DNA from: Limanda limanda
Taxonomy: Eukaryota; Chordata; Actinopteri; Pleuronectiformes; Pleuronectidae
DNA: 64,000 nucleotides
Assembly: GCF_963576545.1 (NCBI RefSeq)
Contig: NC_083647.1
Location: 1,493,007 to 1,557,006, forward strand
Direction of reading: 5' to 3'
A model generated the notes under the pieces. The model saw only the letters and a program-made list of their open reading frames with translations, was not told the DNA's origin and did no database searches. The translations under genes and the position numbers were made by a program. Shown piece by piece: positions 45,671 to 57,739 of the stretch. Every line of letters begins with the position of its first letter. The stretch's first letter is position 1.

Positions 45671-48600
45671 ATGGCTGTAGTAAAGATGCTTTCTTTAAAT
45701 GTAAGAGGGATGAGGGATACGTTAAAAAGAAGGACTGTTTATGATTTTGTGGACCATCTGCATGTTGATATTTGTTTATTGCAGGAGGTTCATTTACGGG
45801 ACATGGGGGATGCTGCGAATTTCTCAAGGGAGTGGACGAAAGGGGACTCAATCTGGAGCGTGGGAGGGGTCCACTCTACAGGGGTAGGGATTTTGTTTGG
45901 GGTAAAAGAGATTAGGGTGGAGGATGTTTTCATTATTGTCCAAGGGAGGATAATGGGGGCTGACATCACATGGGGGACAAGCAAGCTCAGGGTTGTGGTG
46001 GTGTATGGACCACAAACTCAGAGGGAACGTAGAGAAATGTTTGAGTTGGTAGAGCCACACTTGGCCACCAATAGGCAGGTAATTGTAGGTGGGGATTTCA
46101 ATGTGCAGTTAGGTAAGGGGGGGGACACCAGCGATATTTACATCTCCCACCTTATGGCTAGACACGGGTTGGTAGATGGGGGAGGATGGTCAGGCCACTG
46201 GCAGACGGCCCCACTTGGCGTAACTCACGTGGTACGTTTAAACGTCTTGACTACGTGTTTGCAGCAAAGTCTTTAAGTCTGGTGTCAGGTCGACTGCTCC
46301 CTGTGTTCTTCTCTGACCATGATGGGCTGCTGTTTGAGGTGCGCCTGTGCCTGCCTATTTTTGGGCGTGGGTACTGGCGCCTCAATATTAGCATATTAGA
46401 GGAAGACACTTTCAAACAAAGTTTTGAACTATTTTTCAAAAACCTTTTAGGAATAAGACCATTGTGTCCTGGGGTGATGGAGTGGTGGGAAGTATCCAAG
46501 AAAAGGATAAAAATGTTTTGCGTTAGTTATTGTAAAAGGAAGGTGAGGTTGGCAAAGAGGGAGGTTTTTCGCTTACAGCGCCTCCTCGAGCTGGAGTACA
46601 GCAAAGGAAACAGCGGTGGCACAGTAAATCAGCGGGCTTGTGACACCCTAAAATCAAAGCTTAGGGAGGTCTTTGACGTAAGGGCCCGGGCTTACCTGTT
46701 GCAGGCGCGGCGAAACTTCCTAGAGAAGCACGAGACGTGTTCCGCTGCTTTTTTCAACTCAATACGGGCAGACAGGAAAAGACAGGTACAGACCGGAATC
46801 AGGGATAAGCAGGGTGTGGTAGTGTCGGAAGCAGCTGAGATGGTGGGGGCTGCTACTGACTACTACCGCACAAGTTTCCAGGAGAAAGAGGTAGATGTAG
46901 AGGGAGGGGAGAACTTTCTGAACTTACTGACCAAGCAGGTGCCGTCCGACATAGCGCAGACTTTGGAGGCCCCGCTTACCCTCAAAGAGCTCGAGGGTGC
47001 CCTTGGTAAAATGAACAGGCGGAAGGTGCCTGGCATAGACGGACTGCCGGTGGAGTTTTATCTCAAGTTCTGGGAGATTCTCGGGCCGGTATTGTTGGAG
47101 GTGTTGTCCACAATACTTCTCACAGGTGCAATGGGAGGGACTATGGCTACAGGAGTGATCTCCCTTCTGTTTAAGAAGGGGGATGGAACCGACCTCGGGA
47201 ACTGGCGGCCACTGACCATGTTGTGTGTTGACTATAAACTTCTGGCAAAGGTCCTAGCGGATCGGCTGGGCACAGCGCTTCCACACGTGGTCCATGTGGA
47301 CCAAACGTGTGGGGTGGCAGGGCGCTCGGTGAAGTGGAATCTCCAGCTCATACGAGACGCTGCAGCGTGGGCGGAAAACAGACACCTGCCATTTATGGTG
47401 GTGGGTCTCGACCAGGCAAAGGCCTTTGACAGGGTTCACTGGGGTTTTATGTTTAGGGTGTTGGAAAGGCTAGGCTTTAACAAGGTTTTTGTCGGATGGC
47501 TGCGCACATTATACACAGGTGTGGGGAGCAATGTGTCAGTCAACGGGCACTTAGGGGAAATTTTCAGGTTGCACTCAGGGGTAAGACAGGGCTGCCCACT
47601 CTCACCGCTGCTCTACATCCTTTATTTAGAGCCCCTGGCGGCAACCATTCGGGCTGACCCAGGGGTGAAAGGTTTCCTGGTTCCCGGCAGCAGAGGCCTA
47701 CGGGTCAAGCTGTCACAGTATGCAGACGACACCACACTGCTGCTAGACAGGGATGAGAGTCTGATCCGATCCTTGGAGATTTTTCAGGACTTTGGTCGGG
47801 TGTCTGGAGCAAAACTGAATCACGCCAAGTCCTCTGTAAAGTTCTTTGGGCGTTGGAAAGAAAGGACGGATGTACCGGGAGGGTTGTCGCTCTGCACAGG
47901 ACCACTGAAGGTACTAGGGGTCAGCTTTGAGACAGCCAACAGTGCCACGATCAACTGGACCAGGCGAATTACAGCAGTCCAGAAGAAGCTTGCACTCTGG
48001 AAGAGCAGGTGCCTGACCTTTATAGGGAAGGTACTTGTTCTGAAGGTAGACATTCTGCCATCCCTGCTATATTTGGCATACATATACCCACTGCCAGTGA
48101 GCATGAGGAGACCTCTCATGCGCTTTGTGTTCGATTTCATATGGGGGGGGAGATACGAATACGTGGCCAGAACTCGCATGCTTGCTGGTATCGAAGCAGG
48201 AGGGAGGGATGTGCCACACCTCCCGCTGAAACTGGACTGCATTTTTGTTTCTTCCCTGTGCAGGGAGCTTTCTTTTCCAATAGAGCACCCCTCAGGCTAT
48301 TTTTTAAGGCTTTATTTCGCCTACCAAGCTAGGGGGTTGATGGTCTGGAAAAATTTGGCACCCAGGGTGGAGCAGCAGCCATGGCATTACAACCATGCAG
48401 CTAGGTGGCTGCGGGCTCATCCTGAGGCCTCCGACAGAGCAATACAAATAGATCACAGAGCCCTCTACAGAGAGGTCAGTAAGGCAGTGGTCGCACTTCC
48501 GTTGGTGGGGACCCCGACAAAGATTTGGCGGGGGATCCAGCCAGGGGGGCTTGACAACAGGCTCAAAGACATAAATTGGTTATGCCTGCACAAATGCCTG

Positions 48601-49023
48601 CCAGTGCGGGAAACCATGTACAGGCATGGGTTGGCAAGATCCCCTGCGTGCCCTCGGGCAACCTGTTCAGGTGAGGAAACGGTCAGGCATGTCATGTGGG
48701 ACTGTCCAACTGCAAAGGTAGTATGGGGTAAAGTGGGGGAGCGGCTAAGGCAGGTAGTACGAGGATTTAATTTGACCTGGGATAAGGTTGAAAGAGGTTT
48801 AGGCTCAGGAAATTTCCCAATGTGGTATATCATAAGTATTACAAAGAGGATTATGTGGTTGGCCAGGCAAGACCTGGTAAAGAGAGATAAAGACAGCGGT
48901 GTGGAAGGGATCATGAGGAGGGTGGAAGCTGATGTAAAGGGGAAAATCAAAAGGGACATGGAGAAGTGGGGGAAGCATGCCGCTCTAGAGAGGTGGAAGG
49001 GAGGGTTTGGGTGGACATGGTGA
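45671..49023 (+). pseudogene. Keno ORF2, APE endonuclease-reverse transcriptase, one frameshift
   Basis: Start MAVVKMLSLNVRG at 45,671. The endonuclease shows SLNVRG, LLQEVHL (catalytic Glu), VYGPQTQRERREMF, IVGGDFNVQ (GGDFN at 46,088-46,102), then TFKRLDYVF and SDHDGLL after the break. A G-run of five (46,178-46,182), six in the other two Keno-like copies, shifts the frame; the remainder is open from 46,186 to 49,023. RT blocks are VPGIDGLPVEFYL, WRPLTMLCVDYKLL, VGLDQAKAFDRV, SGVRQGCPLSPLLY and YADD (47,719-47,730). The C-terminal Cys/His motif is CPRATC...HVMWDC. Without the frameshift the protein would be 1,117 residues, normal for the clade. By family function it nicks U2 DNA and primes reverse transcription there. 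This copy is probably inactive unless the shift is a sequencing error. Confidence 0.93.
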
Positions 49024-49250
49024 GCTAAGAGGGAAGGCAAAAGGGTTTCTTTGGGCTGTTTTTGTTTATTATTTCACCTGTTATTTTTGCAACATGGACA
49101 GGGAAGGTTTTGAAAAACGAACATTCTATACCTGCAAGGGGCACAATTGATGCCGAACGTTGTATTAGGGATGGTCATACGTGATGTTTGATTTGTCTTG
49201 ATTTGTATGTAACTGATGAAAGTTTTTTGTAATAAAAAAAAAAAAAAAAA

Positions 49251-49400
49251 ATCTGTTCTTATCAGTTTAATATCTGATATGTCCTCTATATGAGGACTAC
49301 ATATTAAGCAGATTTTTGGCAAGAGGAGCAGAAATGTGGAGCTTGCTCCCTTCTCTCCACGCATCGACCTAGCATTGCAGTGCCGCTGGGAACGGTGCAC
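49251..49400 (+). ncRNA. RNU2: U2 snRNA 3' fragment after the full Keno
   Basis: Begins atctgttcttatcag immediately after the poly(A) (nt 38 or 39 onwards) and ends at ggtgcac. The rest of the interrupted gene is otherwise consensus. Its downstream spacer is the short type (67 nt) that runs straight into the next U2 start. Confidence 0.96.
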
Positions 49401-49467
49401 TCTGTTCTTACCCTGTAGAAAAGCAAACACTCAATACCTGCTGGGAGACTTGGTGAGCTTGGGGATT

Positions 49468-49655
49468 ATCGCTTCTCGGCCTTTTGGCTAAGATCAAGTG
49501 TAGTATCTGTTCTTATCAGTTTAATATCTGATATGTCCTCTATATGAGGACTACATATTAAGCAGATTTTTGGCAAGAGGAGCAGAAATGTGGTGCTTGC
49601 TCCCTTCTCTCCACGCATCGACCTAGCATTGCAGTGCCGCTGCGAACGGTGCACT
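49468..49655 (+). ncRNA. RNU2: U2 snRNA copy 5, behind a short spacer
   Basis: Full length, with A127T and G176C. The 67-nt spacer upstream contains only the preceding 3' flank, so the PSE and distal elements are missing. Transcription from its own promoter is unlikely, although the RNA sequence is otherwise sound. Confidence 0.93.
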
Positions 49656-50250
49656 CTGTTCTTACCCTGTAGAAAAGCAAACACTCAAGACCTGCTGGAA
49701 GACTTGGTGAGAAACCAGAGTCAGCTATTTGGACCCAATGTAAGTGGTTCAGGGATCTATCGCTTAAACAGGCTTAAAAGCCAATCACAGTAGTCAGGGC
49801 AGGAGCTAATAAAGACGTGTATAATTTTGGTTGCCAGATGGGGGCGGGGTGGGAATGTTGCATACTGGGCTCTGACATGCGGAAAGAAAAGGCCTACCGT
49901 GAAGGTGGTGAATATGACCGAGAGGCTCCACCGCTGCTCTCCAACACAGGGCCATGATGACTCTGGTTTCTCTTCATAACGCACAAGTCTTTCGCCTTTT
50001 ACTAAAGACTTCCGTGGAGAGGAACAAACATGAGTTGAATATATTTTTGGCAGGCTTTGCTTCATGGCTGAGCCTTTTGAAATTGTGAAAAGTCAAAGAG
50101 CTGTCTAGGTCAGAAATCAAGCGTCTACAAAGGAGAGCTCGGGCGGAGGTGATAAGCAGCAGCCATCGTTATGCACACCTCCAAATGTGGCACCATATCA
50201 AGTGAGATTTGTGCCAAAAGCCTGGCGTGGACATCCAACACTTGGGGATT

Positions 50251-50438
50251 ATCGCTTCTCGGCCTTTTGGCTAAGATCAAGTGTAGTATCTGTTCTTATC
50301 AGTTTAATATCTGATATGTCCTCTATATGAGGACTACATATTAAGCAGATTTTTGGCAAGAGGAGCATAAATGTGGAGCTTGCTCCCTTCTCTCCACGCA
50401 TCGACCTAGCATTGCAGTGCCGCTGGGAACGGTGCACT
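50251..50438 (+). ncRNA. RNU2: U2 snRNA copy 6
   Basis: Full length with complete spacer. G117T just 3' of the Sm site. Counterpart of the copy at 55,986. Confidence 0.95.
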
Positions 50439-51033
50439 CTGTTCTTACCCTGTAGAAAAGCAAACACTCAAGACCTGCTGGGAGACTTGGTGAGAAACCA
50501 GAGTCAGCTATTTGGACCCAATGTAAGTGGTTCAGGGATCTATCGCTTAAACAGGCTTAAAAGCCAATCACAGTAGTCAGGGCAGGAGCTAATAAAGACG
50601 TGTATAATTTTGGTTGCCAGATGGGGGCGGGGTGGGAATGTTGCATACTGGGCTCTGACATGCGGAAAGAAAAGGCCTACCGTGAAGGTGGTGAATGTGA
50701 CCGAGAGGCTCCACCGCTGCTCTCCAACACAGGGCCATGATGACTCTGGTTTCTCTTCATAACGCACAAGTCTTTCGCCTTTTACTAAAGACTTCCGTGG
50801 AGAGGAACAAACATGAGTTGAATATATTTTTGGCAGGCTTTGCTTCATGGCTGAGCCTTTTGAAATTGTGAAAAGTCAAAGAGCTGTCTAGGTCAGAAAT
50901 CAAGCGTCTACAAAGGAGAGCTCGGGCGGAGGTGATAAGCAGCAGCCATCGTTATGCACACCTCCAAATGTGGCACCATATCAAGTGAGATTTGTGCCAA
51001 AAGCCTGGCGTGGACATCCAACACTTGGGGATT

Positions 51034-51221
51034 ATCGCTTCTCGGCCTTTTGGCTAAGATCAAGTGTAGTATCTGTTCTTATCAGTTTAATATCTGATAT
51101 GTCCTCTATATGAGGACTACATATTAAGCAGATTTTTGGCAAGAGGAGCAGAAATGTGGAGCTTGCTCCCTTCTCTCCACGCATCGACCTAGCATTGCAG
51201 TGCCGCTGCGAACGGTGCACT
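51034..51221 (+). ncRNA. RNU2: U2 snRNA copy 7
   Basis: Full length with complete spacer. G176C in the 3' stem-loop only. Counterpart of 56,769. Confidence 0.96.
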
Positions 51222-51816
51222 CTGTTCTTACCCTGTAGAAAAGCAAACACTCAAGACCTGCTGGGAGACTTGGTGAGAAACCAGAGTCAGCTATTTGGAC
51301 CCAATGTAAGTGGTTCAGGGATCTATCGCTTAAACAGGCTTAAAAGCCAATCACAGTAGTCAGGGCAGGAGCTAATAAAGACGTGTATAATTTTGGTTGC
51401 CAGATGGGGGCGGGGTGGGAATGTTGCATACTGGGCTCTGACATGCGGAAAGAAAAGGCCTACCGTGAAGGTGGTGAATATGACCGAGAGGCTCCACCGC
51501 TGCTCTCCAACACAGGGCCATGCTGACTCTGGTTTCTCTTCATAACGCACAAGTCTTTCGCCTTTTACTAAAGACTTCCGTGGAGAGGAACAAACATGAG
51601 TTGAATATATTTTTGGCAGGCTTTGCTTCATGGCTGAGCCTTTTGAAATTGTGAAAAGTCAAAGAGCTGTCTAGGTCAGAAATCAAGCGTCTACAAAGGA
51701 GAGCTCGGGCGGAGGTGATAAGCAGCAGCCATCGTTATGCACACCTCCAAATGTGGCACCATATCAAGTGAAATTTGTGCCAAGAGCCTGCCGTGGACAT
51801 CCAACACTTGGGGATT

Positions 51817-52004
51817 ATCGCTTCTCGGCCTTTTGGCTAAGATCAAGTGTAGTATCTGTTCTTATCAGTTTAATATCTGATATGTCCTCTATATGAGGAC
51901 TACATATTAAGCAGATTTTTGGCGAGAGGAGCAGAAATGTGGAGCTTGCTCCCTTCTCTCCACGCATCGACCTAGCATTGCAGTGCCGCTGCGAACGGTG
52001 CACT
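51817..52004 (+). ncRNA. RNU2: U2 snRNA copy 8
   Basis: Full length. A109G beside the Sm site and G176C. Counterpart of 57,552. Its upstream PSE region reads tcaagtgaaatttgtg (one change). Confidence 0.95.
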
Positions 52005-52599
52005 CTGTTCTTACCCTGTAGAAAAGCAAACACTCAAGACCTGCTGGAAGACTTGGTGAGAAACCAGAGTCAGCTATTTGGACCCAATGTAAGTGGTTCA
52101 GGGATCTATCGCTTAAACAGGCTTAAAAGCCAATCACAGTAGTCAGGGCAGGAGCTAATAAAGACGTGTATAATTTTGGTTGCCAGATGGGGGCGGGGTG
52201 GGAATGTTGCATACTGGGCTCTGACATGCGGAAAGAAAAGGCCTACCGTGAAGGTGGTGAATATGACCGAGAGGCTCCACCGCTGCTCTCCAACACAGGG
52301 CCATGCTGACTCTGGTTTCTCTTCATAATGCACAAGTCTTTCGCCTTTTACTAAAGACTTCCGTAGAGAGGAACAAACATGAGTTGAATATATTTTTGGC
52401 AGGCTTTGCTTCATGGCTGAGCCTTTTGAAATTGTGAAAAGTCAAAGAGCTGTCTAGGTCAGAAATCAAGCGTCTACAAAGGAGAGCTCGGGCGGAGGTG
52501 ATAAGCAGCAGCCATCGTTATGCACACCTCCAAATGTGGCACCATATCAAGTGAGATTTGTGCCAAGAGCCTGGCGTGGACATCCAACACTTGGGGATT

Positions 52600-52787
52600 A
52601 TCGCTTCTCGGCCTTTTGGCTAAGATCAAGTGTAGTATCTGTTCTTATCAGTTTAATATCTGATATGTCCTCTATATGAGGACTACATATTAAGCAGATT
52701 TTTGGCGAGAGGAGCAGAAATGTGGAGCTTGCTCCCTTCTCTCCACGCATCGACCTAGCATTGCAGTGCCGCTGCGAACGGTGCACT
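52600..52787 (+). ncRNA. RNU2: U2 snRNA copy 9
   Basis: Full length. A109G and G176C; the 3' box-like element reads gtaaaaaagcaaac. Counterpart of 58,335. Confidence 0.95.
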
Positions 52788-53382
52788 CTGTTCTTACCCT
52801 GTAAAAAAGCAAACACTCAAGACCTGCTGGGAGACTTGGTGAGAAACCAGAGTCAGCTATTTGGACCCAATGTAAGTGGTTCAGGGATCTATGGCTTAAA
52901 CAGGCTTAAAAGCCAATCACAGTAGTCAGGGCAGGAGCTAATAAAGACGTGTATAATTTTGGTTGCCAGATGGGGGCGGGGTGGGAATGTTGCATACTGG
53001 GCTCTGACATGCGGAAAGAAAAGGCCTACCGTGAAGGTGGTGAATGTGACCGAGAGCCTCCACCGCTGCTCTCCAACACAGGGCCATGATGACTCTGGTT
53101 TCTCTTCATAACGCACAAGTCTTTCGCCTTTTACTAAAGACTTCCGTGGAGAGGAACAAACATGAGTTGATTATATTTTTGGCAGGCTTTGCTTCATGGC
53201 TGAGCCTTTTGAAATTGTGAAAAGTCAAAGAGCTGTCTAGGTCAGAAATCAAGCGTCCACAAATGAGAGCTCGGGCGGAGGTGATAAGCAGCAGCCATCG
53301 TTATGCACACCTCCAAATGTGGCACCATATCAAGTGAGATTTGTGCCAAGAGCCTGGCGTGGACATCCAACACTTGGGGATT

Positions 53383-53570
53383 ATCGCTTCTCGGCCTTTT
53401 GGCTAAGATCAAGTGTAGTATCTGTTCTTATCAGTTTAATATCTGATATGTCCTCTATATGAGGACTACATATTAAGCAGATTTTTGGCGAGAGGAGCAG
53501 AAATGTGGAGCTTGCTCCCTTCTCTCCACGCATCGACCTAGCATTGCAGTGCCGCTGCGAACGGTGCACT
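53383..53570 (+). ncRNA. RNU2: U2 snRNA copy 10
   Basis: Same variants as the preceding copy (A109G, G176C, gtaaaaaagc flank) and the same spacer variants, so this unit is a very recent duplicate of its left neighbour. Counterpart of 59,118. Confidence 0.95.
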
Positions 53571-54165
53571 CTGTTCTTACCCTGTAAAAAAGCAAACACT
53601 CAAGACCTGCTGGGAGACTTGGTGAGAAACCAGAGTCAGCTATTTGGACCCAATGTAAGTGGTTCAGGGATCTATGGCTTAAACAGGCTTAAAAGCCAAT
53701 CACAGTAGTCAGGGCAGGAGCTAATAAAGACGTGTATAATTTTGGTTGCCAGATGGGGGCGGGGTGGGAATGTTGCATACTGGGCTCTGACATGCGGAAA
53801 GAAAAGGCCTACCGTGAAGGTGGTGAATGTGACCGAGAGCCTCCACCGCTGCTCTCCAACACAGGGCCATGATGACTCTGGTTTCTCTTCATAACGCACA
53901 AGTCTTTCGCCTTTTACTAAAGACTTCCGTGGAGAGGAACAAACATGAGTTGATTATATTTTTGGCAGGCTTTGCTTCATGGCTGAGCCTTTTGAAATTG
54001 TGAAAAGTCAAAGAGCTGTCTAGGTCAGAAATCAAGCGTCCACAAATGAGAGCTCGGGCGGAGGTGATAAGCAGCAGCCATCGTTATGCACACCTCCAAA
54101 TGTGGCACCATATCAAGTGAGATTTGTGCCAAGAGCCTGGCGTGGACATCCAACACTTGGGGATT

Positions 54166-54353
54166 ATCGCTTCTCGGCCTTTTGGCTAAGATCAAGTGTA
54201 GTATCTGTTCTTATCAGTTTAATATCTGATATGTCCTCTATATGAGGACTACATATTAAGCAGATTTTTGGCAAGAGGAGCAGAAATGTGGAGCTTGCTC
54301 CCTTCTCTCCACGCATCGACCTAGCATTGCAGTGCCGCTGGGAATGGTGCACT
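54166..54353 (+). ncRNA. RNU2: U2 snRNA copy 11
   Basis: Full length with C180T. Counterpart of 59,901; also shares C180T with the copy at 42,152 on the other side of the Keno. Confidence 0.95.
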
Positions 54354-54948
54354 CTGTTCTTACCCTGTAGAAAAGCAAACACTCAAGACCTGCTGGGAGA
54401 CTTGGTGAGAAACCAGAGTCAGCTATTTGGACCCAATGTAAGTGGTTCAGGGATCTATCGCTTAAACAGGCTTAAAAGCCAATCACAGTAGTCAGGGCAG
54501 GAGCTAATAAAGACGTGTATAATTTTGGTTGCCAGATGGGGGCGGGGTGGGAATGTTGCATACTGGGCTCTGACATGCGGAAAGAAAAGGCCTACCGTGA
54601 AGGTGGTGAATGTGACCGAGAGGCTCCACCGCTGCTCTCCAACACAGGGCCATGCTGACTCTGGTTTCTCTTCATAACGCACAAGTCTTTCGCCTTTTAC
54701 TAAAGACTTCCGTGGAGAGGAACAAACATGAGTTGAATATATTTTTGGCATGCTTTGCTTCATGGCTGAGCCTTTTGAAATTGTGAAAAGTCAAAGAGCT
54801 GTCTAGGTCAGAAATCAAGCGTCCACAAAGGAGAGCTCGGGCGGAGGTGATAAGCAGCAGCCATCGTTATGCACACCTCCAAATGTGGCACCATCTCAAG
54901 TAGGATTTGTGCCAAGAGCCTGGCGTGGACATCCAACACTTGGGGATT

Positions 54949-55136
54949 ATCGCTTCTCGGCCTTTTGGCTAAGATCAAGTGTAGTATCTGTTCTTATCAG
55001 TTTAATATCTGATATGTCCTCTATATGAGGACTACATATTAAGCAGATTTTTGGCAAGAGGAGCAGAAATGTGGAGCTTGCTCCCTTCTCTCCACGCATC
55101 GACCTAGCATTGCAGTGCCGCTGGGAACGGTGCACT
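54949..55136 (+). ncRNA. RNU2: U2 snRNA copy 12
   Basis: Consensus sequence. Its proximal element is the variant reading ctcaagtaggatttg. It is followed by the 66-nt short spacer. Confidence 0.95.
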
Positions 55137-55202
55137 CTGTTCTTACCCTGTAGAAAAGCAAACACTCAAGACCTGCTGGGAGACTTGGTGAGCTTGGGGA
55201 TT

Positions 55203-55390
55203 ATCGCTTCTCGGCCTTTTGGCTAAGATCAGGTGTAGTATCTGTTCTTTTCAGTTTAATATCTGAAATGTTCTCTATATGAGGACTACATATTAAGCAG
55301 ATTTTTGGCAAGAGGAGCAGAAATGTGGAGCTTGCTCCCTTCTCTCCACGCATCGACCTAGCATTGCAGTGCCGCTGCGAACGGTGCACT
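55203..55390 (+). pseudogene. RNU2: U2 snRNA copy 13, promoterless and mutated
   Basis: Follows a 66-nt short spacer without a PSE. Carries A30G, A48T, T65A, C70T and G176C. The branch-point recognition and Sm sites are intact, but the changes cluster around the stem-loop IIa region. Likely a pseudogene. Confidence 0.85.
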
Positions 55391-55985
55391 CTGTTCTTAC
55401 CCTGTAGAAAAGCAAACACTCAAGACCTGCTGGGAGACTTGGTGAGAAACCAGAGTCAGCTATTTGGACCCAATGTAAGTGGTTCAGGGATCTATCGCTT
55501 AAACAGGCTTAAAAGCCAATCACAGTAGTCAGGGCAGGAGCTAATAAAGACGTGTATAATTTTGGTTGCCAGATGGGGGCGGGGTGGGAATGTTGCATAC
55601 TGGGCTCTGACATGCGGAAAGAAAAGGCCTACCGTGAAGGTGGTGAATATGACCGAGAAGCTCCACCGCTGCTCTCCAACACAGGGCCATGCTGACTCTG
55701 GTTTCTCTTCATAACGCACAAGTCTTTCGCCTTTTACTAAAGACTTCCGTGGAGAGGAACAAACATGAGTTGAATATATTTTTGGCAGGCTTTGCTTCAT
55801 GGCTGAGCCTTTTGAAATTGTGAAAAGTCAAAGAGCTGTCTAGGTCAGAAATCAAGCGTCTACAAAGGAGAGCTCGGGCGGAGGTGATAAGCAGCAGCCA
55901 TCGTTATGCACACCTCCAAATGTGGCACCATATCAAGTGAGATTTGTGCCAAAAGCCTGGCGTGGACATCCAACACTTGGGGATT

Positions 55986-56173
55986 ATCGCTTCTCGGCCT
56001 TTTGGCTAAGATCAAGTGTAGTATCTGTTCTTATCAGTTTAATATCTGATATGTCCTCTATATGAGGACTACATATTAAGCAGATTTTTGGCAAGAGGAG
56101 CATAAATGTGGAGCTTGCTCCCTTCTCTCCACGCATCGACCTAGCATTGCAGTGCCGCTGGGAACGGTGCACT
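55986..56173 (+). ncRNA. RNU2: U2 snRNA copy 14
   Basis: Full length with G117T and a complete spacer. Confidence 0.95.
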
Positions 56174-56768
56174 CTGTTCTTACCCTGTAGAAAAGCAAAC
56201 ACTCAAGACCTGCTGGGAGACTTGGTGAGAAACCAGAGTCAGCTATTTGGACCCAATGTAAGTGGTTCAGGGATCTATCGCTTAAACAGGCTTAAAAGCC
56301 AATCACAGTAGTCAGGGCAGGAGCTAATAAAGACGTGTATAATTTTGGTTGCCAGATGGGGGCGGGGTGGGAATGTTGCATACTGGGCTCTGACATGCGG
56401 AAAGAAAAGGCCTACCGTGAAGGTGGTGAATATGACCGAGAAGCTCCACCGCTGCTCTCCAACACAGGGCCATGCTGACTCTGGTTTCTCTTCATAACGC
56501 ACAAGTCTTTCGCCTTTTACTAAAGACTTCCGTGGAGAGGAACAAACATGAGTTGAATATATTTTTGGCAGGCTTTGCTTCATGGCTGAGCCTTTTGAAA
56601 TTGTGAAAAGTCAAAGAGCTGTCTAGGTCAGAAATCAAGCGTCTACAAAGGAGAGCTCGGGCGGAGGTGATAAGCAGCAGCCATCGTTATGCACACCTCC
56701 AAATGTGGCACCATATCAAGTGAGATTTGTGCCAAAAGCCTGGCGTGGACATCCAACACTTGGGGATT

Positions 56769-56956
56769 ATCGCTTCTCGGCCTTTTGGCTAAGATCAAGT
56801 GTAGTATCTGTTCTTATCAGTTTAATATCTGATATGTCCTCTATATGAGGACTACATATTAAGCAGATTTTTGGCAAGAGGAGCAGAAATGTGGAGCTTG
56901 CTCCCTTCTCTCCACGCATCGACCTAGCATTGCAGTGCCGCTGCGAACGGTGCACT
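56769..56956 (+). ncRNA. RNU2: U2 snRNA copy 15
   Basis: Full length with G176C and a complete spacer. Confidence 0.96.
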
Positions 56957-57551
56957 CTGTTCTTACCCTGTAGAAAAGCAAACACTCAAGACCTGCTGGG
57001 AGACTTGGTGAGAAACCAGAGTCAGCTATTTGGACCCAATGTAAGTGGTTCAGGGATCTATCGCTTAAACAGGCTTAAAAGCCAATCACAGTAGTCAGGG
57101 CAGGAGCTAATAAAGACGTGTATAATTTTGGTTGCCAGATGGGGGCGGGGTGGGAATGTTGCATACTGGGCTCTGACATGCGGAAAGAAAAGGCCTACCG
57201 TGAAGGTGGTGAATATGACCGAGAGGCTCCACCGCTGCTCTCCAACACAGGGCCATGCTGACTCTGGTTTCTCTTCATAACGCACAAGTCTTTCGCCTTT
57301 TACTAAAGACTTCCGTGGAGAGGAACAAACATGAGTTGAATATATTTTTGGCAGGCTTTGCTTCATGGCTGAGCCTTTTGAAATTGTGAAAAGTCAAAGA
57401 GCTGTCTAGGTCAGAAATCAAGCGTCTACAAAGGAGAGCTCGGGCGGAGGTGATAAGCAGCAGCCATCGTTATGCACACCTCCAAATGTGGCACCATATC
57501 AAGTGAGATTTGTGCCAAGAGCCTGCCGTGGACATCCAACACTTGGGGATT

Positions 57552-57739
57552 ATCGCTTCTCGGCCTTTTGGCTAAGATCAAGTGTAGTATCTGTTCTTAT
57601 CAGTTTAATATCTGATATGTCCTCTATATGAGGACTACATATTAAGCAGATTTTTGGCGAGAGGAGCAGAAATGTGGAGCTTGCTCCCTTCTCTCCACGC
57701 ATCGACCTAGCATTGCAGTGCCGCTGCGAACGGTGCACT
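57552..57739 (+). ncRNA. RNU2: U2 snRNA copy 16
   Basis: Full length with A109G and G176C. Unlike its counterpart at 51,817, the PSE region has the common tgagatttgtg form. Confidence 0.95.

Larger units (their letters stand above)
44095..49250 (+). mobile_element. Keno-like Tx1-clade LINE, nearly complete, in the U2 gene
   Basis: A 5,156-bp element in sense orientation with U2: leader 44,095-44,143, ORF1 44,144-45,595, a 75-nt gap, ORF2 45,671-49,023 (one frameshift), 3' UTR of about 210 bp ending in ttgtaataaaa and a poly(A) of about 17. There is no target duplication; instead 4-5 target bases are lost. Target-specific Tx1-clade LINEs in U2 snRNA genes of fish are known as Keno. Assignment rests on target, ORF layout, and APE-type endonuclease. 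Its 3' end joins U2 at the same base as copy A (39,840/39,841), evidence of site-specific cleavage. Judged by one disabling base it is recent. Confidence 0.95.
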
